The notes beneath the pieces were generated by a model. It made no database searches. It worked only from the letters and a program-made list of their open reading frames with translations, and was not told the origin of the DNA. DNA of 33,194 bases from Clostridia bacterium (lineage in GTDB: Bacteria; Bacillota; Clostridia; Christensenellales; CAG-1252): positions 1 through 33,194 of the forward strand of contig JAGCXI010000047.1 of assembly GCA_017961365.1 (NCBI GenBank). The letters run 5' to 3'. Numbering within the stretch: the first letter of the stretch is position 1; each line of letters begins with the position of its first letter. A program made the translations under genes and the position numbers. This document shows positions 23,758 to 32,436 of the stretch, piece by piece.

Positions 23758-24321
23758 TTATTTTTTCAAGGCGAGCTTTTTGATCCCGAGATAATTCAAG
23801 GCGCAGATCTCGGTATCTTTGGACGCACGGTGGGCGCCTGACGTGTCGACATCGAAATGCTCCGCCACCGTGATCTGCTTATGATTCGGAAGGGCGGGAA
23901 GGTATCTTCTCGAGAGACGCATCACGTCCACGAAATCATTGGAGAAAGAGGCGCCGAGATAACGCTCGAATTCGTCATAAAGAAAATTCACGTCGAAATT
24001 CACGTTATGCCCGATGACGACGTCCGCCGCGATGAAATCATAAAGCTCGGCGAGGACTTCCTTGCGCGGTCTCGCATCCCGAACCATCGCATTCGTGATC
24101 CCCGTCAGCGCGGTGATGAAGGGCGGGATGGGAAAGCGCGGCTTCAAGAAGGATTCGTACTCCGCGACGAGGGTATCCCCGCGATAACGCAGAGCAGAGA
24201 CTTCGATGATCTCCGCCGCGGAGGCGGAAAGCCCCGTGGTCTCGATGTCGATGACGGTGTAATCCGAAGGAAATGAAAAGAGATTTTTCCCCTTAAAAGG
24301 GCGAGAAGCGCAGTCACTCAT
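23758..24321 (-). CDS. DnaQ-like 3'-5' exonuclease (PolC/epsilon type)
   Basis: A 187-aa DEDDh exonuclease. Exo I is VIDIETTGL (D25, E27), Exo II GHNVNFDVNFL (D110), Exo III HRASKDTEICA (H164, D169). It is a stand-alone proofreading-type domain with no polymerase or helicase attached. Its start codon overlaps the stop of ahcY by 4 nt, so it is the last gene of the SAH/MTA operon. That is an unusual partner and may simply be carried along. It is unrelated in detail to the exonuclease at 1377-2030. Confidence 0.9.
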   Translation of the reverse strand: MSDCASRPFKGKNLFSFPSDYTVIDIETTGLSASAAEIIEVSALRYRGDTLVAEYESFLKPRFPIPPFITALTGITNAMVRDARPRKEVLAELYDFIAADVVIGHNVNFDVNFLYDEFERYLGASFSNDFVDVMRLSRRYLPALPNHKQITVAEHFDVDTSGAHRASKDTEICALNYLGIKKLALKK

Positions 24322-25568
24322 CGGGCTGTATCACTTCCGAAAAGGTATTCTTTCTGCGCTTCCGTCAGCGCGTCGATCTCCAGTCCCATTGCCGCGAGCT
24401 TGGCTCTGCCGATCTCGTCGTCTATGCTGTCCGGCACGACGTAAAGCTTCTTTTCGAGGGTGGCACGATGATCCAAGAGCCATTTCAAGCTGAGCGCCTG
24501 CACGGAGAAGGACATATCCATGATCTCCGCGGGATGTCCGCCGCCGCAAGCGAGATTCACGAGCCTGCCCTCGCCGAGGACGCAAAGCGATTTGCCGCTC
24601 GGGAGGACGTATCGCTCGATATTCTTCCTCGCCTCTTCCCTCCTGACCGCAATGCGGCGAAGCGCCGCCACGTCCACTTCGCAGTCGAAATGTCCCGCGT
24701 TACAGAGGATGGCATTCTCCTTCAGCAAGGGAAAATGTTTCTCCGTGATGATGTCTTTGCATCCCGTCGCAGTGATGAAGATATCCCCGAGAGGCGCCGC
24801 CTCTTCCATCTTCATAATGCGGAAGCCGCACATCTCGGCGTCCAGCGCCTTAAAAGGATCGATCTCCGTGACGATGACATTCGCACCCATGCCTTTCGCA
24901 CGCAAGGCGATGCCTTTTCCGCACCAGCCGTATCCCGCCACCACGACGGTCTTGCCCGCGACGATGAGATTCGTCGTCTCCATGATCGCCGTCCAAACGG
25001 ACTGTCCCGTGCCGTATTTATTGTCGTAATAATGCTTGGCTTTCGCGTCGTTCACCGCCATCATCGCGCAGGGAAGGTTGCCTTCTCTCTCCCTCGCTTT
25101 CAGGCGAAGAATGCCCGTCGTGGTCTCCTCGCACCCGCCGAAGAGACAGTCCGCATACGCTGCGCACCGCCCCGAAAGCAGCTGCACGAGATCCCCTCCG
25201 TCGTCCACGATGAGGTGCGGATGGCAAGCAAGGGTCTCCGCGAGGAGGTCTTCGTATTCCTCCATCGAGACGCCGTGTATGCCGAAGGTCTCGACGCCCA
25301 TCTCAGCGATCGCCGCGGCGACGTCGTCCTGCGTGGAAAGCGGATTGCAACCCGTAAGGAAGACCTCCGCGCCGCCCTCTTTCAGGACGTACGCGAGGTT
25401 CGCCGTCTTGGCTTCGAGATGAACGGAGACGGCGATGCGCAAGTCCTTAAAAGGCTTGACCTCGCGAAATCTTCTCTCGATCTCGCCGAGGCTGGGCATA
25501 AAGGCGCGCACCCATTCGATCTTCTTCCTGCCGACGCTTGCTAAACTCGGATCTTTGATATGGCTCAT
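24318..25568 (-). CDS. ahcY: Adenosylhomocysteinase-family hydrolase (SAH or S-inosylhomocysteine hydrolase)
   Basis: A 416-aa NAD-dependent hydrolase of the shorter archaeal/Thermotoga type. Substrate-site motifs are SVHLEAKTA (H50, E52), NPLSTQDDVAAA, DDGGD (122-126) and GCEETTTG. Catalytic residues align as K178 and D182 in NDAKAKHYYDNKYG. The NAD-binding loop is GYGWCGKG (212-219). It cleaves S-adenosylhomocysteine to homocysteine and adenosine. Because the preceding gene encodes an SAH/MTA deaminase, it may instead act on S-inosylhomocysteine, giving inosine. It is in operon order mtnN-mtaD-ahcY, 10 nt after mtaD, and overlaps the exonuclease by 4 nt. Confidence 0.92.
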   Translation of the reverse strand: MSHIKDPSLASVGRKKIEWVRAFMPSLGEIERRFREVKPFKDLRIAVSVHLEAKTANLAYVLKEGGAEVFLTGCNPLSTQDDVAAAIAEMGVETFGIHGVSMEEYEDLLAETLACHPHLIVDDGGDLVQLLSGRCAAYADCLFGGCEETTTGILRLKAREREGNLPCAMMAVNDAKAKHYYDNKYGTGQSVWTAIMETTNLIVAGKTVVVAGYGWCGKGIALRAKGMGANVIVTEIDPFKALDAEMCGFRIMKMEEAAPLGDIFITATGCKDIITEKHFPLLKENAILCNAGHFDCEVDVAALRRIAVRREEARKNIERYVLPSGKSLCVLGEGRLVNLACGGGHPAEIMDMSFSVQALSLKWLLDHRATLEKKLYVVPDSIDDEIGRAKLAAMGLEIDALTEAQKEYLFGSDTAR

Positions 25569-25578
25569 ATTCTTTCTC

Positions 25579-26853
25579 TCAGAGGTATTTTTTTGCGATG
25601 CGCGCGACTTCGTAAAGGACTCTGTCGCGGTCGATCGTCGTGAATTCTTTTTTGCGGAAGACGAAAGCCCCGTTGATCATAACGGAATCCACTTCCGACC
25701 CATTCGCCGAATAAACGAGGGCGGAAGCGAGGTCATTCGCGGGCATAAGGGAGATGGCGTTCTTGTCGAGGAAGACGAGATCCGCGAGACAGCCCGCTTC
25801 GATGCGTCCGATCTTCTTTCCGAGCGCTTCGGCGGCATTCGCCGTCGCCAAACGCAAGACCGCTTGCGCGGAGGCGGCCGTGGGAGAACAATTCCGCGCC
25901 TTATGCAGAAGCGAAAGAAAATTCATTTCGCGGAAAAGATTCTGCGTATTATTGCTCGCCGCGCCGTCCGTGCCCAAACAGATGCGGACCCCTTGCCCGT
26001 AAAGCATCTCGAAATCCGCCGCGCCGTTTCCGAGTTTGGCATTGCTGGCGGGATTCGTGACGACGTGGGCACAGCTGCTTTTGAGCAAAGAATAATCTTC
26101 TTTCTCCAGCCTTACGCAGTGCGCGAGAATGGTCTTTTCATCCAAAAAGCCAAGATCCGCAAGATAGCGAACGGGGGTCTTCCCATGCGCTTTCATGCAA
26201 TCATCATATTCTTTCAAGCTCTCCGCAAGGTGGATCTCCTTGCGAAGCGAGAGCTCCTTCGCCTTCTCGTCGATTTGGCGGAGCATACGTTCGGAGCAGG
26301 TATAGACAGAATGCGGCGCGAGAAGAAAGTCGATGGTGTCGGACTTGTATTCCGTCATCTCCTCCATCGCTTCGCGAAAGCGGGAGGCGCCGTCCTTTTC
26401 GAGATCCTCCCCCACGAGCCCGCGCCCGATAAAAGCGCGCATGCCCGCGTCGCGCACGGCGCGCGGAACGTCCCCTTTGAACATATGCATATCCGTGAGG
26501 GTGGTCGTGCCCGTGGAGATCATTTCCATACAGCCGAAAAGCGTGGACCAATAAGCGTCCTCGCCCGTCATTTTATCCTCGATGGGCATCACGCGGCGGA
26601 AGAGCCATTCGTCGAAAGGAAGGTCGTCCGCACAGCCGCGCATAAAGGACATATACGCATGCGTATGCATATTCACGAGCCCGGGGATCACGAAAAGCCC
26701 CTTGGCGTCCAAGACTTCATATCCCGTCTCGTCGCGGACGTCGCCCACCGCTTCGATCTTCCCGTCCGAGACGAAAATATCCGTCTCCGCGGGGACGAGG
26801 AAAGCGCCTTTTTCAAGCAATATCGTTCCGCCTTTGATCTTATATTTTTTCAT
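25579..26853 (-). CDS. mtaD: 5'-methylthioadenosine/S-adenosylhomocysteine deaminase
   Basis: A 424-aa amidohydrolase. Zinc ligands are visible: H63 and H65 in NMHTHAYMS, the EIHLAES histidine, and the Asp in CLGTDGAASNN. LAPHSVYTC and ILAHCVRL are family hallmarks. It deaminates SAH and MTA to the inosyl compounds. The start at 26853 gives MKKYKIKGGTIL, the normal N-terminus, with an AGAGGA SD; a longer in-frame reading to 27063 lies wholly inside mtnN and was rejected. Start and mtnN stop overlap by 4 nt (ATGA), so translation is coupled. Confidence 0.93.
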   Translation of the reverse strand: MKKYKIKGGTILLEKGAFLVPAETDIFVSDGKIEAVGDVRDETGYEVLDAKGLFVIPGLVNMHTHAYMSFMRGCADDLPFDEWLFRRVMPIEDKMTGEDAYWSTLFGCMEMISTGTTTLTDMHMFKGDVPRAVRDAGMRAFIGRGLVGEDLEKDGASRFREAMEEMTEYKSDTIDFLLAPHSVYTCSERMLRQIDEKAKELSLRKEIHLAESLKEYDDCMKAHGKTPVRYLADLGFLDEKTILAHCVRLEKEDYSLLKSSCAHVVTNPASNAKLGNGAADFEMLYGQGVRICLGTDGAASNNTQNLFREMNFLSLLHKARNCSPTAASAQAVLRLATANAAEALGKKIGRIEAGCLADLVFLDKNAISLMPANDLASALVYSANGSEVDSVMINGAFVFRKKEFTTIDRDRVLYEVARIAKKYL

Positions 26854-27536
26854 TTCTTTTTCCTCTCCGAAAGCGCCCGACTGATCTTGGGGAGCATCGC
26901 AAGCACGATCTCCGCGCTCTTTTTCGCCGCGGCTTTCTCGAAGACGTCGAACGCCACTTCGAGCGCCACGTCCGCGCTGTCCGAGATCACCCGCAAGGCA
27001 AGGAACGGGACTTCGTTCAGGTGAGCCGTATGAGCCACCGCCGCGCCCTCCATCTCCACACAAAGAGCTTGGGTCCTCTCGGCGATGTCCCGCTTGGTCT
27101 CCTTATCCGAGACGAAGAGATCTCCGCTTGCGATCTTGCCGACGACGCCGTTCGTCGTCTCTTTCGCGATCTTGACAAGCGGGGCGTCGGAGAAATACTC
27201 CTTCTCCAAAGGACCGAAACGCTCGATCACGAAATCCTGCATGTCGTGATAAGAGAGCTTGTCCCCGATCACGAGATCATAGATATCGAGGGAAGGACTG
27301 AGCGACCCTGCCACACCGCTCTGCAAAACGGCTTCGGGATGATAAAAATCCATCATCGCCTGCGCATGCATGGCGGCATTCACCTTTCCCACCCCGCAGA
27401 CCACAAGGACGACCTCCACGCCGTCGATCTTCCCGATCCGATACAAAGCTCCGGCATGCTTTTCCTCTCGCGCGTCCGTCAGCCGACTGCTTAAAAGCAC
27501 CGATTCCGAGCCGAGCGCGGAAATGATTCCGATCAT
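26850..27536 (-). CDS. mtnN: 5'-methylthioadenosine/S-adenosylhomocysteine nucleosidase
   Basis: A 228-aa nucleosidase (Pfs/MTAN family). Key residues match: E11 (GSES), CVEMEGAAVAH with catalytic E163, and SDSAD with D186. GVAGSL lies near residue 75. It hydrolyses MTA and SAH to adenine plus the thioribose compound, and in many bacteria feeds LuxS. It is the first gene of the operon and has a strong AGGAGGG SD. No promoter is visible between its start and the hairpin at 27572-27628. Confidence 0.93.
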   Translation of the reverse strand: MIGIISALGSESVLLSSRLTDAREEKHAGALYRIGKIDGVEVVLVVCGVGKVNAAMHAQAMMDFYHPEAVLQSGVAGSLSPSLDIYDLVIGDKLSYHDMQDFVIERFGPLEKEYFSDAPLVKIAKETTNGVVGKIASGDLFVSDKETKRDIAERTQALCVEMEGAAVAHTAHLNEVPFLALRVISDSADVALEVAFDVFEKAAAKKSAEIVLAMLPKISRALSERKKK

Positions 27537-27571
27537 ATCTTCCCTCCTCTTCGCACATTGCGCTTCTCAAG

Positions 27572-27628
27572 AAAAAAGCCCCTGTGAAATGCGACGCGGT
27601 GCGCCTTGGGCTTTGCGCGTCGAGGGGC
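27572..27628 (-). terminator. Two-tier hairpin terminator or attenuator before mtnN
   Basis: On the minus strand GCCCCT pairs with AGGGGC. An inner CGACGCG/CGCGTCG stem follows directly, an 8-nt bulge sits on one side, and six U residues come after. It lies between the BspA-like gene and mtnN, with its U-run ending about 36 nt before the mtnN start. It may end the upstream transcript or attenuate entry into the SAH operon. Confidence 0.75.
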
Positions 27629-27675
27629 GTTTTCATCCCCGTCGGGGGCTGACTGCCTTTTCTCTTTTTCTGCGA

Positions 27676-29853
27676 TCAATAGAGCGACACATTACTACCA
27701 TTGTTCGCGTCGGTCGCCTTCCCGATCAATTGACTCCACGTAGGCGTAGACGTCGTGCTCTTTTTATCGACGTTTCCGTCTTGGCAACGCACGACATATT
27801 CGCCCGAGTCTTTATCCCAATCCGATCCTTTCAAGATGGCGCCCCAAAGCAATTTCGTCCCCGCATAAGAGATGGTCCCCAGCGCGGAACAACCGCGGAA
27901 GGCTTCCGCTCCGATGGTCGTCACGTCGGCGCCGAGGCTCACGGAAGACATCGAAGAACAGCCCGAAAAAGCTTTTTCGCAGATGATCTTGGTCTTGCGG
28001 AAGATCTCGCAGGACTCGATAGCGGAAGAATCCGCCTTCACGAGGATGCGATAAGGATCTTCATCATCGCCCAAATAAAGCGCATTATCGTATTTATTGT
28101 AATTCAGCTCCGAACAGCCTGAAAAAGCCTCCGTTCCGACGCTCTCCACCGTAGAGGGGATCTTGACGGAAGTCAGCGCGGCGCAATCCTTAAAAGCGGA
28201 GTCCCCAATGCTCGTCACGCCCTCCCCGAGAGAGACGGAGAACAAAGTCGAGCAAGAGGCGAAAGCGCCGTTCGGGATCTCTCCGCCCGTCACCGTCACG
28301 CTGCGCAAGCTCGTCGGGATGTAATAAACCGTGATCTCGGAGCCGCTTCCTTGGCTCACGCCCTTCGCGCCGCCATAGCTCGTCGTGCCGAAGATATAGC
28401 CGAAAGGATATTGCTTGCCGCCCGCCGTAGCGCGCGCGACATTCCCCACGAAGGGAATCGCCATCTCGCGCAGCGAGGCGCATTTCGAAAAGACGGATTC
28501 GCCGAGGCTCGTCACGCCCGAGGGGATCATGATCGAAGTCAAGGCGCCGCAGTCCGCAAAAGCTTGCCTTCCGATGATGCGGAGATCGTTCCCCGAGAAG
28601 GAGACGGACCTCAGCGCGGCGCATTTCATAAAAGCCTCTTCCCCGATCGTCGTCACCGTGGCGGGGACGGCGAGGGTCGTCAGCTCGGAACAGCCGTAAA
28701 AAGCGTCGTCACCGATGCTCGTCACGGCGGAGGGCAAGGTGACGGACGTGAGCTTCGCGCAGCCGTAGAAGGCGCCGTAAAAGATATTTCCGTCCGAGAT
28801 CTTGACGGTGCGAAGCGAAGCGGGGATGTAATACGTCGCAAAGGAGGTCGCTCCGTAGTATTGCACCACGGCGACGCCGCCTTCATAACTCTCCGCGCCG
28901 AAGATATAGCCGAAGAGCGTGGATTCACTCGCGGAGTCGGCGTCTCGCCTCCCTCCGACAAAGGGGAGCGTGACCTCCTCCAAAGAAGAACAGCCCGAGA
29001 AAGCGCCCGCACCGATCGTCGTCACACTGTCCGGCACGACGACGGACGTCAGCGCAGAAAGCCCGCGGAAAGCAAAGGGGCGAATGGCGGTCACGGGCTT
29101 TCCTTCATATTCCGAAGGAAGATATATCTCGGTTTCCGTCCCGGGATAGCCCGAGAGCGCATAACTATTCGAAGACGCTTCATAGACATAGCTCAGTCCT
29201 TCCGTGGTCTTATGCGTCCCGCAGAAGATGCAACGATCGGACTCATTCCAGCTATGCGCGTCGGGATCCACGGCAAGTACGAGATCCACCTCTCTCTTTT
29301 CCCGCTTACTTTGGTCGAAGAGCTTGCCGCAAAGAGAGCAACGATAATGCGCCGCCATGCCCGTGTCCGTACAAGTGGCGGGGACGACTTCGATCAAATT
29401 TCCGAAAATATGCGTGTGTTCCGCGTCGTCCTCGAGGCTCTTCCGCGTGATGCGGAGGGTGTATTGGAGGGTGATCTCATAAGGAATAAAGCGATAAAGC
29501 GTCACTTTCTGCTTCGCGAGGAGATAATAAACATTTGTCCCCTCCGAAAGAGGCTGCATGCCGGAGGCGATCCGCGTCCTCTCTTCGTCATAATAAAAGG
29601 CGATGCTTCCGTCCTCGAGATAGACGCCGGTCAGATCGATCTCCGTGACTTCGTAATTCACGGTGCATTCGACGACGCTACGATCACGATCCGCCGAGAC
29701 GAAGGTCATGCCCGACTGCGTTTTCAAAGATCCGGACACCTCCGTGATCAAAGCGTCCTTTTTCTCTTCTATCATTTTATGCCCGAAAAACCAGCCCGCA
29801 AGCGCGCTGCCGGCCATGAGGAAAAAGAGCAAAACACCGAATAATTTTTTCAC
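27676..29853 (-). CDS. BspA-type leucine-rich-repeat surface protein
   Basis: A 725-aa protein. The GTG start at 29853 is chosen because GGAGGG lies 4-5 nt upstream. It opens a signal or anchor helix (residues 4-23), so the protein is exported or tethered. Residues 35-140 form a small beta-rich domain. A Cys cluster (C161, C172, C175, C208, C211 with H146, H148, H200) looks like a metal-binding ribbon. From about 245 onwards LRR_5 repeats occur (AFRGLSALTSVVVPDSVTTIGAGAFSGC type), interrupted by two YIFG...YYIP inserts near 325 and 490. BspA-like proteins mediate surface adhesion. It has no sorting signal at the C-terminus. Confidence 0.88.
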   Translation of the reverse strand: MKKLFGVLLFFLMAGSALAGWFFGHKMIEEKKDALITEVSGSLKTQSGMTFVSADRDRSVVECTVNYEVTEIDLTGVYLEDGSIAFYYDEERTRIASGMQPLSEGTNVYYLLAKQKVTLYRFIPYEITLQYTLRITRKSLEDDAEHTHIFGNLIEVVPATCTDTGMAAHYRCSLCGKLFDQSKREKREVDLVLAVDPDAHSWNESDRCIFCGTHKTTEGLSYVYEASSNSYALSGYPGTETEIYLPSEYEGKPVTAIRPFAFRGLSALTSVVVPDSVTTIGAGAFSGCSSLEEVTLPFVGGRRDADSASESTLFGYIFGAESYEGGVAVVQYYGATSFATYYIPASLRTVKISDGNIFYGAFYGCAKLTSVTLPSAVTSIGDDAFYGCSELTTLAVPATVTTIGEEAFMKCAALRSVSFSGNDLRIIGRQAFADCGALTSIMIPSGVTSLGESVFSKCASLREMAIPFVGNVARATAGGKQYPFGYIFGTTSYGGAKGVSQGSGSEITVYYIPTSLRSVTVTGGEIPNGAFASCSTLFSVSLGEGVTSIGDSAFKDCAALTSVKIPSTVESVGTEAFSGCSELNYNKYDNALYLGDDEDPYRILVKADSSAIESCEIFRKTKIICEKAFSGCSSMSSVSLGADVTTIGAEAFRGCSALGTISYAGTKLLWGAILKGSDWDKDSGEYVVRCQDGNVDKKSTTSTPTWSQLIGKATDANNGSNVSLY

Positions 29854-29895
29854 GTGACCCTCCTCCGCTATCGAGCTCAAAGAAACTTATTTTAT

Positions 29896-29925
29896 ATTAT
29901 AATTTATTTTTTCTTGAGTTGTCAA
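29896..29925 (-). promoter_or_regulatory. Promoter of the BspA-like gene
   Basis: Minus-strand TTGACA (29920-29925), 18 nt spacer, TATAAT (29896-29901), set in very AT-rich DNA. It is divergent from the alcohol dehydrogenase promoter. Confidence 0.82.
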
Positions 29926-29988
29926 ATTTTTGGATCAAAAACCGCGCCGCAAGCCCTCTCCTTTCTCGGAAAGACGCGACTTGTCATG

Positions 29989-30018
29989 TTGACAAAGTGC
30001 GGGGCGTTATAGTATAAT
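29989..30018 (+). promoter_or_regulatory. Promoter of the alcohol dehydrogenase operon
   Basis: TTGACA (29989-29994), 18 nt spacer, TATAAT (30013-30018); the leader of about 27 nt carries AAGGAG. Confidence 0.85.
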
Positions 30019-30051
30019 TGATATTACCCTGAAGACAAGGAGATGAAAATT

Positions 30052-31266
30052 ATGGGTATCAATAAATGCAAATTATATGACAGGGCTTTTCAAAAGGCGA
30101 TGTACGTCGGTTTGGCGATGATGAAATGGCGCGAGCCGGAGCTCATTACGGGCGCAGGCTGCTTAAAAAACGTGGCGCAGAAGCTCATCGATCTCGGACT
30201 CAAGCGCCCTTTGATCGTGACGGACGGCTTCCTCCACAGCATCAAGATCTATGCGCCTCTGACCGACGAGATGGACCGCCTCGGCATCCCGTACAGCATC
30301 TACGGCGAAGCCGTGCCCAACCCCACGGTGCATAACATCGCGGACGCTTATAAGATCTTCGTGAATGACAGCTGTGATTGCTTGATCGCGGTGGGCGGCG
30401 GCTCCTCGATGGACTGTGCGAAAGGTTGCGGCGCGCAAGCGGCGAATCCCCATCGCACCCTCGCGCAGATGAAAGGCCTCTTGAAAGTCAGACGGAATAT
30501 CCCGACGCTTTTCGCCGTTCCCACGACGGCAGGTACGGGCAGCGAAGTCACGGTGACCGCCGTCATCTCGAATCCCGAAGAAAGGGATAAATACCTGATG
30601 AACGATCTGCACCTCATTCCGCATTACGCCGTGCTTGACCCCACGCTGACGTATAATCTGCCCAAGCCCGTCACGTCCACGACGGGGCTCGACACCCTCA
30701 CCCACGCGGTGGAGGCTTATATCGGCAGCGCGAATACCAAGCGCACGAAAGAGAATGCCCTCGCCGCCGTGAAGCTCGTTTTCGAGAATCTTTATAAGGC
30801 ATACGAAGACGGTCATAATGAGGAAGCGAGACTGAATATGCAAAATGCGTCTTATCGCGCAGGCTTGGCTTTCACCCGCGCTTACGTGGGCACCGTCCAT
30901 TCATTGGCGCATGCGCTCGGCGGATTCTACGGCGTGCCGCACGGACTTGCGAATTCCATCCTGCTCCCCGTCGTGCTCCGCGCATACGGCAAGACCGCGC
31001 AAAAAAAACTTGCGCAGCTTGCGGATCTCATCGGCATCCAAGGCGCGAGCGTAGAGGAAAAGGCGAATAAATTCATCGACGCCATCGAAGAGCTGAATCG
31101 CAAGATGGAGATCCCGACCAAGATCGAAGGCAAATGGGCGATCAAGGAGGAGGACCTCCCCGCTCTCGCGAAGCATGCTTTCGACGAGACGAACCCGCTC
31201 TACCCCGTGCCGAAGATCTTCTCCGAAAAAGAGCTCATCGACATCTACAGACTTGTGATGGCATGA
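30052..31266 (+). CDS. Iron-containing alcohol dehydrogenase
   Basis: A 404-aa NAD(P)-dependent dehydrogenase of the group III (Fe-ADH) family. The NAD-binding motif is GGGSSMDCAK (115-124), followed by PTTAGTGSEVT. Metal ligands align as D214 and H218 (GLDTLTHAVEAY), H283 (TVHSLAHALGG) and H297 (GVPHGLANS), with H287 the conserved nearby histidine. The start at 30052 is preferred because AAGGAG is 9 nt upstream; the ATG at 30043 directly abuts the SD. Substrate (alcohol, aldehyde or diol) cannot be set from sequence. Its stop overlaps the next start by 4 nt. Confidence 0.92.
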   Translation: MGINKCKLYDRAFQKAMYVGLAMMKWREPELITGAGCLKNVAQKLIDLGLKRPLIVTDGFLHSIKIYAPLTDEMDRLGIPYSIYGEAVPNPTVHNIADAYKIFVNDSCDCLIAVGGGSSMDCAKGCGAQAANPHRTLAQMKGLLKVRRNIPTLFAVPTTAGTGSEVTVTAVISNPEERDKYLMNDLHLIPHYAVLDPTLTYNLPKPVTSTTGLDTLTHAVEAYIGSANTKRTKENALAAVKLVFENLYKAYEDGHNEEARLNMQNASYRAGLAFTRAYVGTVHSLAHALGGFYGVPHGLANSILLPVVLRAYGKTAQKKLAQLADLIGIQGASVEEKANKFIDAIEELNRKMEIPTKIEGKWAIKEEDLPALAKHAFDETNPLYPVPKIFSEKELIDIYRLVMA

Positions 31267-31709
31267 CCCGCGCGGACAAGGCGGAAAGTTTTTTCAGACA
31301 AGGCTATAACTGCGCGCAGTCCGTCGTGATGGCTTTTTCCGATCTCACCGGGTTCGGTGAAGCGGAGAGCGCCAAACTGGCCTCCTCCTTCGGAGGCGGG
31401 CTGGGCAGGCTTCGCGAAGTCTGCGGCGCGGTGAGCGGCATGGCGATCGTTGCGGGCGTCCTTTACGGATATGACGATCCGAAGGTCACGGGCGCCTCGG
31501 GGGCCCATTACGCCTTCGTCCAAGCGCTTGCGGGAAGCTTCCGCGAAGAGACGGGATCCATCATCTGCCGCGAGCTGCTCGGAGATAAGTCGAAGGTCAC
31601 CGCACAGCCCGAGCCGCGGACGGCGGAATATTATAAGAAACGTCCCTGCCCCGAGCTCGTTCGTCTGGCGGCGGAGATCCTCGAAAAGGCGATCGCCGAA
31701 AGACGCTGA
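31263..31709 (+). CDS. C_GCAxxG_C_C family redox-type protein
   Basis: A 148-aa protein. Conserved cysteines follow the family pattern: GYNCAQSV (C18), VCGAVSGMA (C55), ICRELLG (about C100) and PCPEL (C126). These Cys-rich proteins are thought to bind a cofactor or metal, and several sit beside oxidoreductases. Here the gene overlaps the iron alcohol dehydrogenase by 4 nt (ATGA), so the two are made together and may share a redox task. No signal peptide is seen. Confidence 0.88.
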   Translation: MTRADKAESFFRQGYNCAQSVVMAFSDLTGFGEAESAKLASSFGGGLGRLREVCGAVSGMAIVAGVLYGYDDPKVTGASGAHYAFVQALAGSFREETGSIICRELLGDKSKVTAQPEPRTAEYYKKRPCPELVRLAAEILEKAIAERR

Positions 31710-31719
31710 AACGTAATAT

Positions 31720-31759
31720 AAAAGAGAACGCACCCCACTTTGGCGGTGCGTTTTCTTTT
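31720..31759. terminator. Terminator between convergent genes
   Basis: A 15-bp stem (AAAAGAGAACGCACC/GGTGCGTTTTCTTTT, one wobble pair) with A-rich left and T-rich right arms. It can stop the dehydrogenase operon and the opposing XRE gene. Confidence 0.88.
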
Positions 31760-31788
31760 GCTTTTTGAACTTTTTGATGATCGTTTTT

Positions 31789-32142
31789 TTACTCTTTGGA
31801 GAGGCTCTTCGCGAGCTGCTCGATGAGCTGGATATTCTGCTCCGAGAGCTTATAATACGCCTTGTCTCCGCCGCGACCGATCACAACGACGGAATTCGTC
31901 TCAAACTCAGTCCTGGGCTTATTGATATAGCCGATATCCGATAATAATTTCTCGAGACTATAGCCCGTGGCGTCACAGATCTTCTTCAAAGTATCGAGCT
32001 GGATCTTGCGACAAAATCCGGTGTCCTTACTCTTCAAAAGCTCATAGATGTACTGACGGGAATAGCCGACTTTTCTGGAGAATGCCGATATGGACAAACC
32101 GCTGTCTACTAAAATTTGTTCGATTGCTTCACCTAATCTCAT
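31789..32142 (-). CDS. XRE-family transcriptional regulator
   Basis: A 117-aa protein. The HTH is at about 5-70 (SISAFSRKVGYSRQYIYELL, then LDTLKKICDATGYSLEKLLSDIG). A 45-residue tail (VVVIGRGGDKAYYKLSEQNIQLIEQLAKSL) may dimerise. The start at 32142 has GGAG 7 nt upstream, whereas a 19-codon in-frame extension crosses the promoter. It is a single gene, divergent from hpt. Its target is unknown. Confidence 0.9.
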   Translation of the reverse strand: MRLGEAIEQILVDSGLSISAFSRKVGYSRQYIYELLKSKDTGFCRKIQLDTLKKICDATGYSLEKLLSDIGYINKPRTEFETNSVVVIGRGGDKAYYKLSEQNIQLIEQLAKSLSKE

Positions 32143-32158
32143 AATATCTCCTTCCGTT

Positions 32159-32168
32159 ATTATATCAC
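32159..32168 (-). promoter_or_regulatory. Extended -10 element of the XRE gene
   Basis: Minus-strand TGATATAAT preceded by GTG, with no good -35 at the right distance. The leader is short and carries the SD. Confidence 0.5.
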
Positions 32169-32377
32169 ATATTTCCGACTTTTTGACATAATTAAGCAAA
32201 AAATATCCAACACTTAATTTACAATTTCGGGAAAGGGCGAAACACTTGTTTTACAAAACGTTCCGAATCCTCAAAACGCGTGTAATCGTCGGCTATTTCG
32301 TGAGATATGGATTTTTCACATCCTTCCTTCGCCGAAAAAGCGCTCCGACGCCGATTTTTCCGATCTTACTCATTCGA
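32169..32377. other. Intergenic region without further features
   Basis: Between the divergent XRE and hpt promoters I see no gene, riboswitch or repeat; a 67-codon plus-strand frame here has no SD and low-complexity coding signal. Confidence 0.5.
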
Positions 32378-32407
32378 TTGACAAAATCCCCGCGCGCGCA
32401 TTATGAT
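32378..32407 (+). promoter_or_regulatory. hpt operon promoter
   Basis: TTGACA (32378-32383), 18 nt spacer, TATGAT (32402-32407), then GGAGG 6 nt before the start codon. Confidence 0.8.
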
Positions 32408-32436
32408 ATCTTCGTAGCATTTTTCGGAGGTGTGCC

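Noticed and set aside
27537..27640. SAH or SAM riboswitch before mtnN
   Set aside because: I could not find the conserved cores of known SAH or SAM aptamers; only the stepped hairpin is supported.
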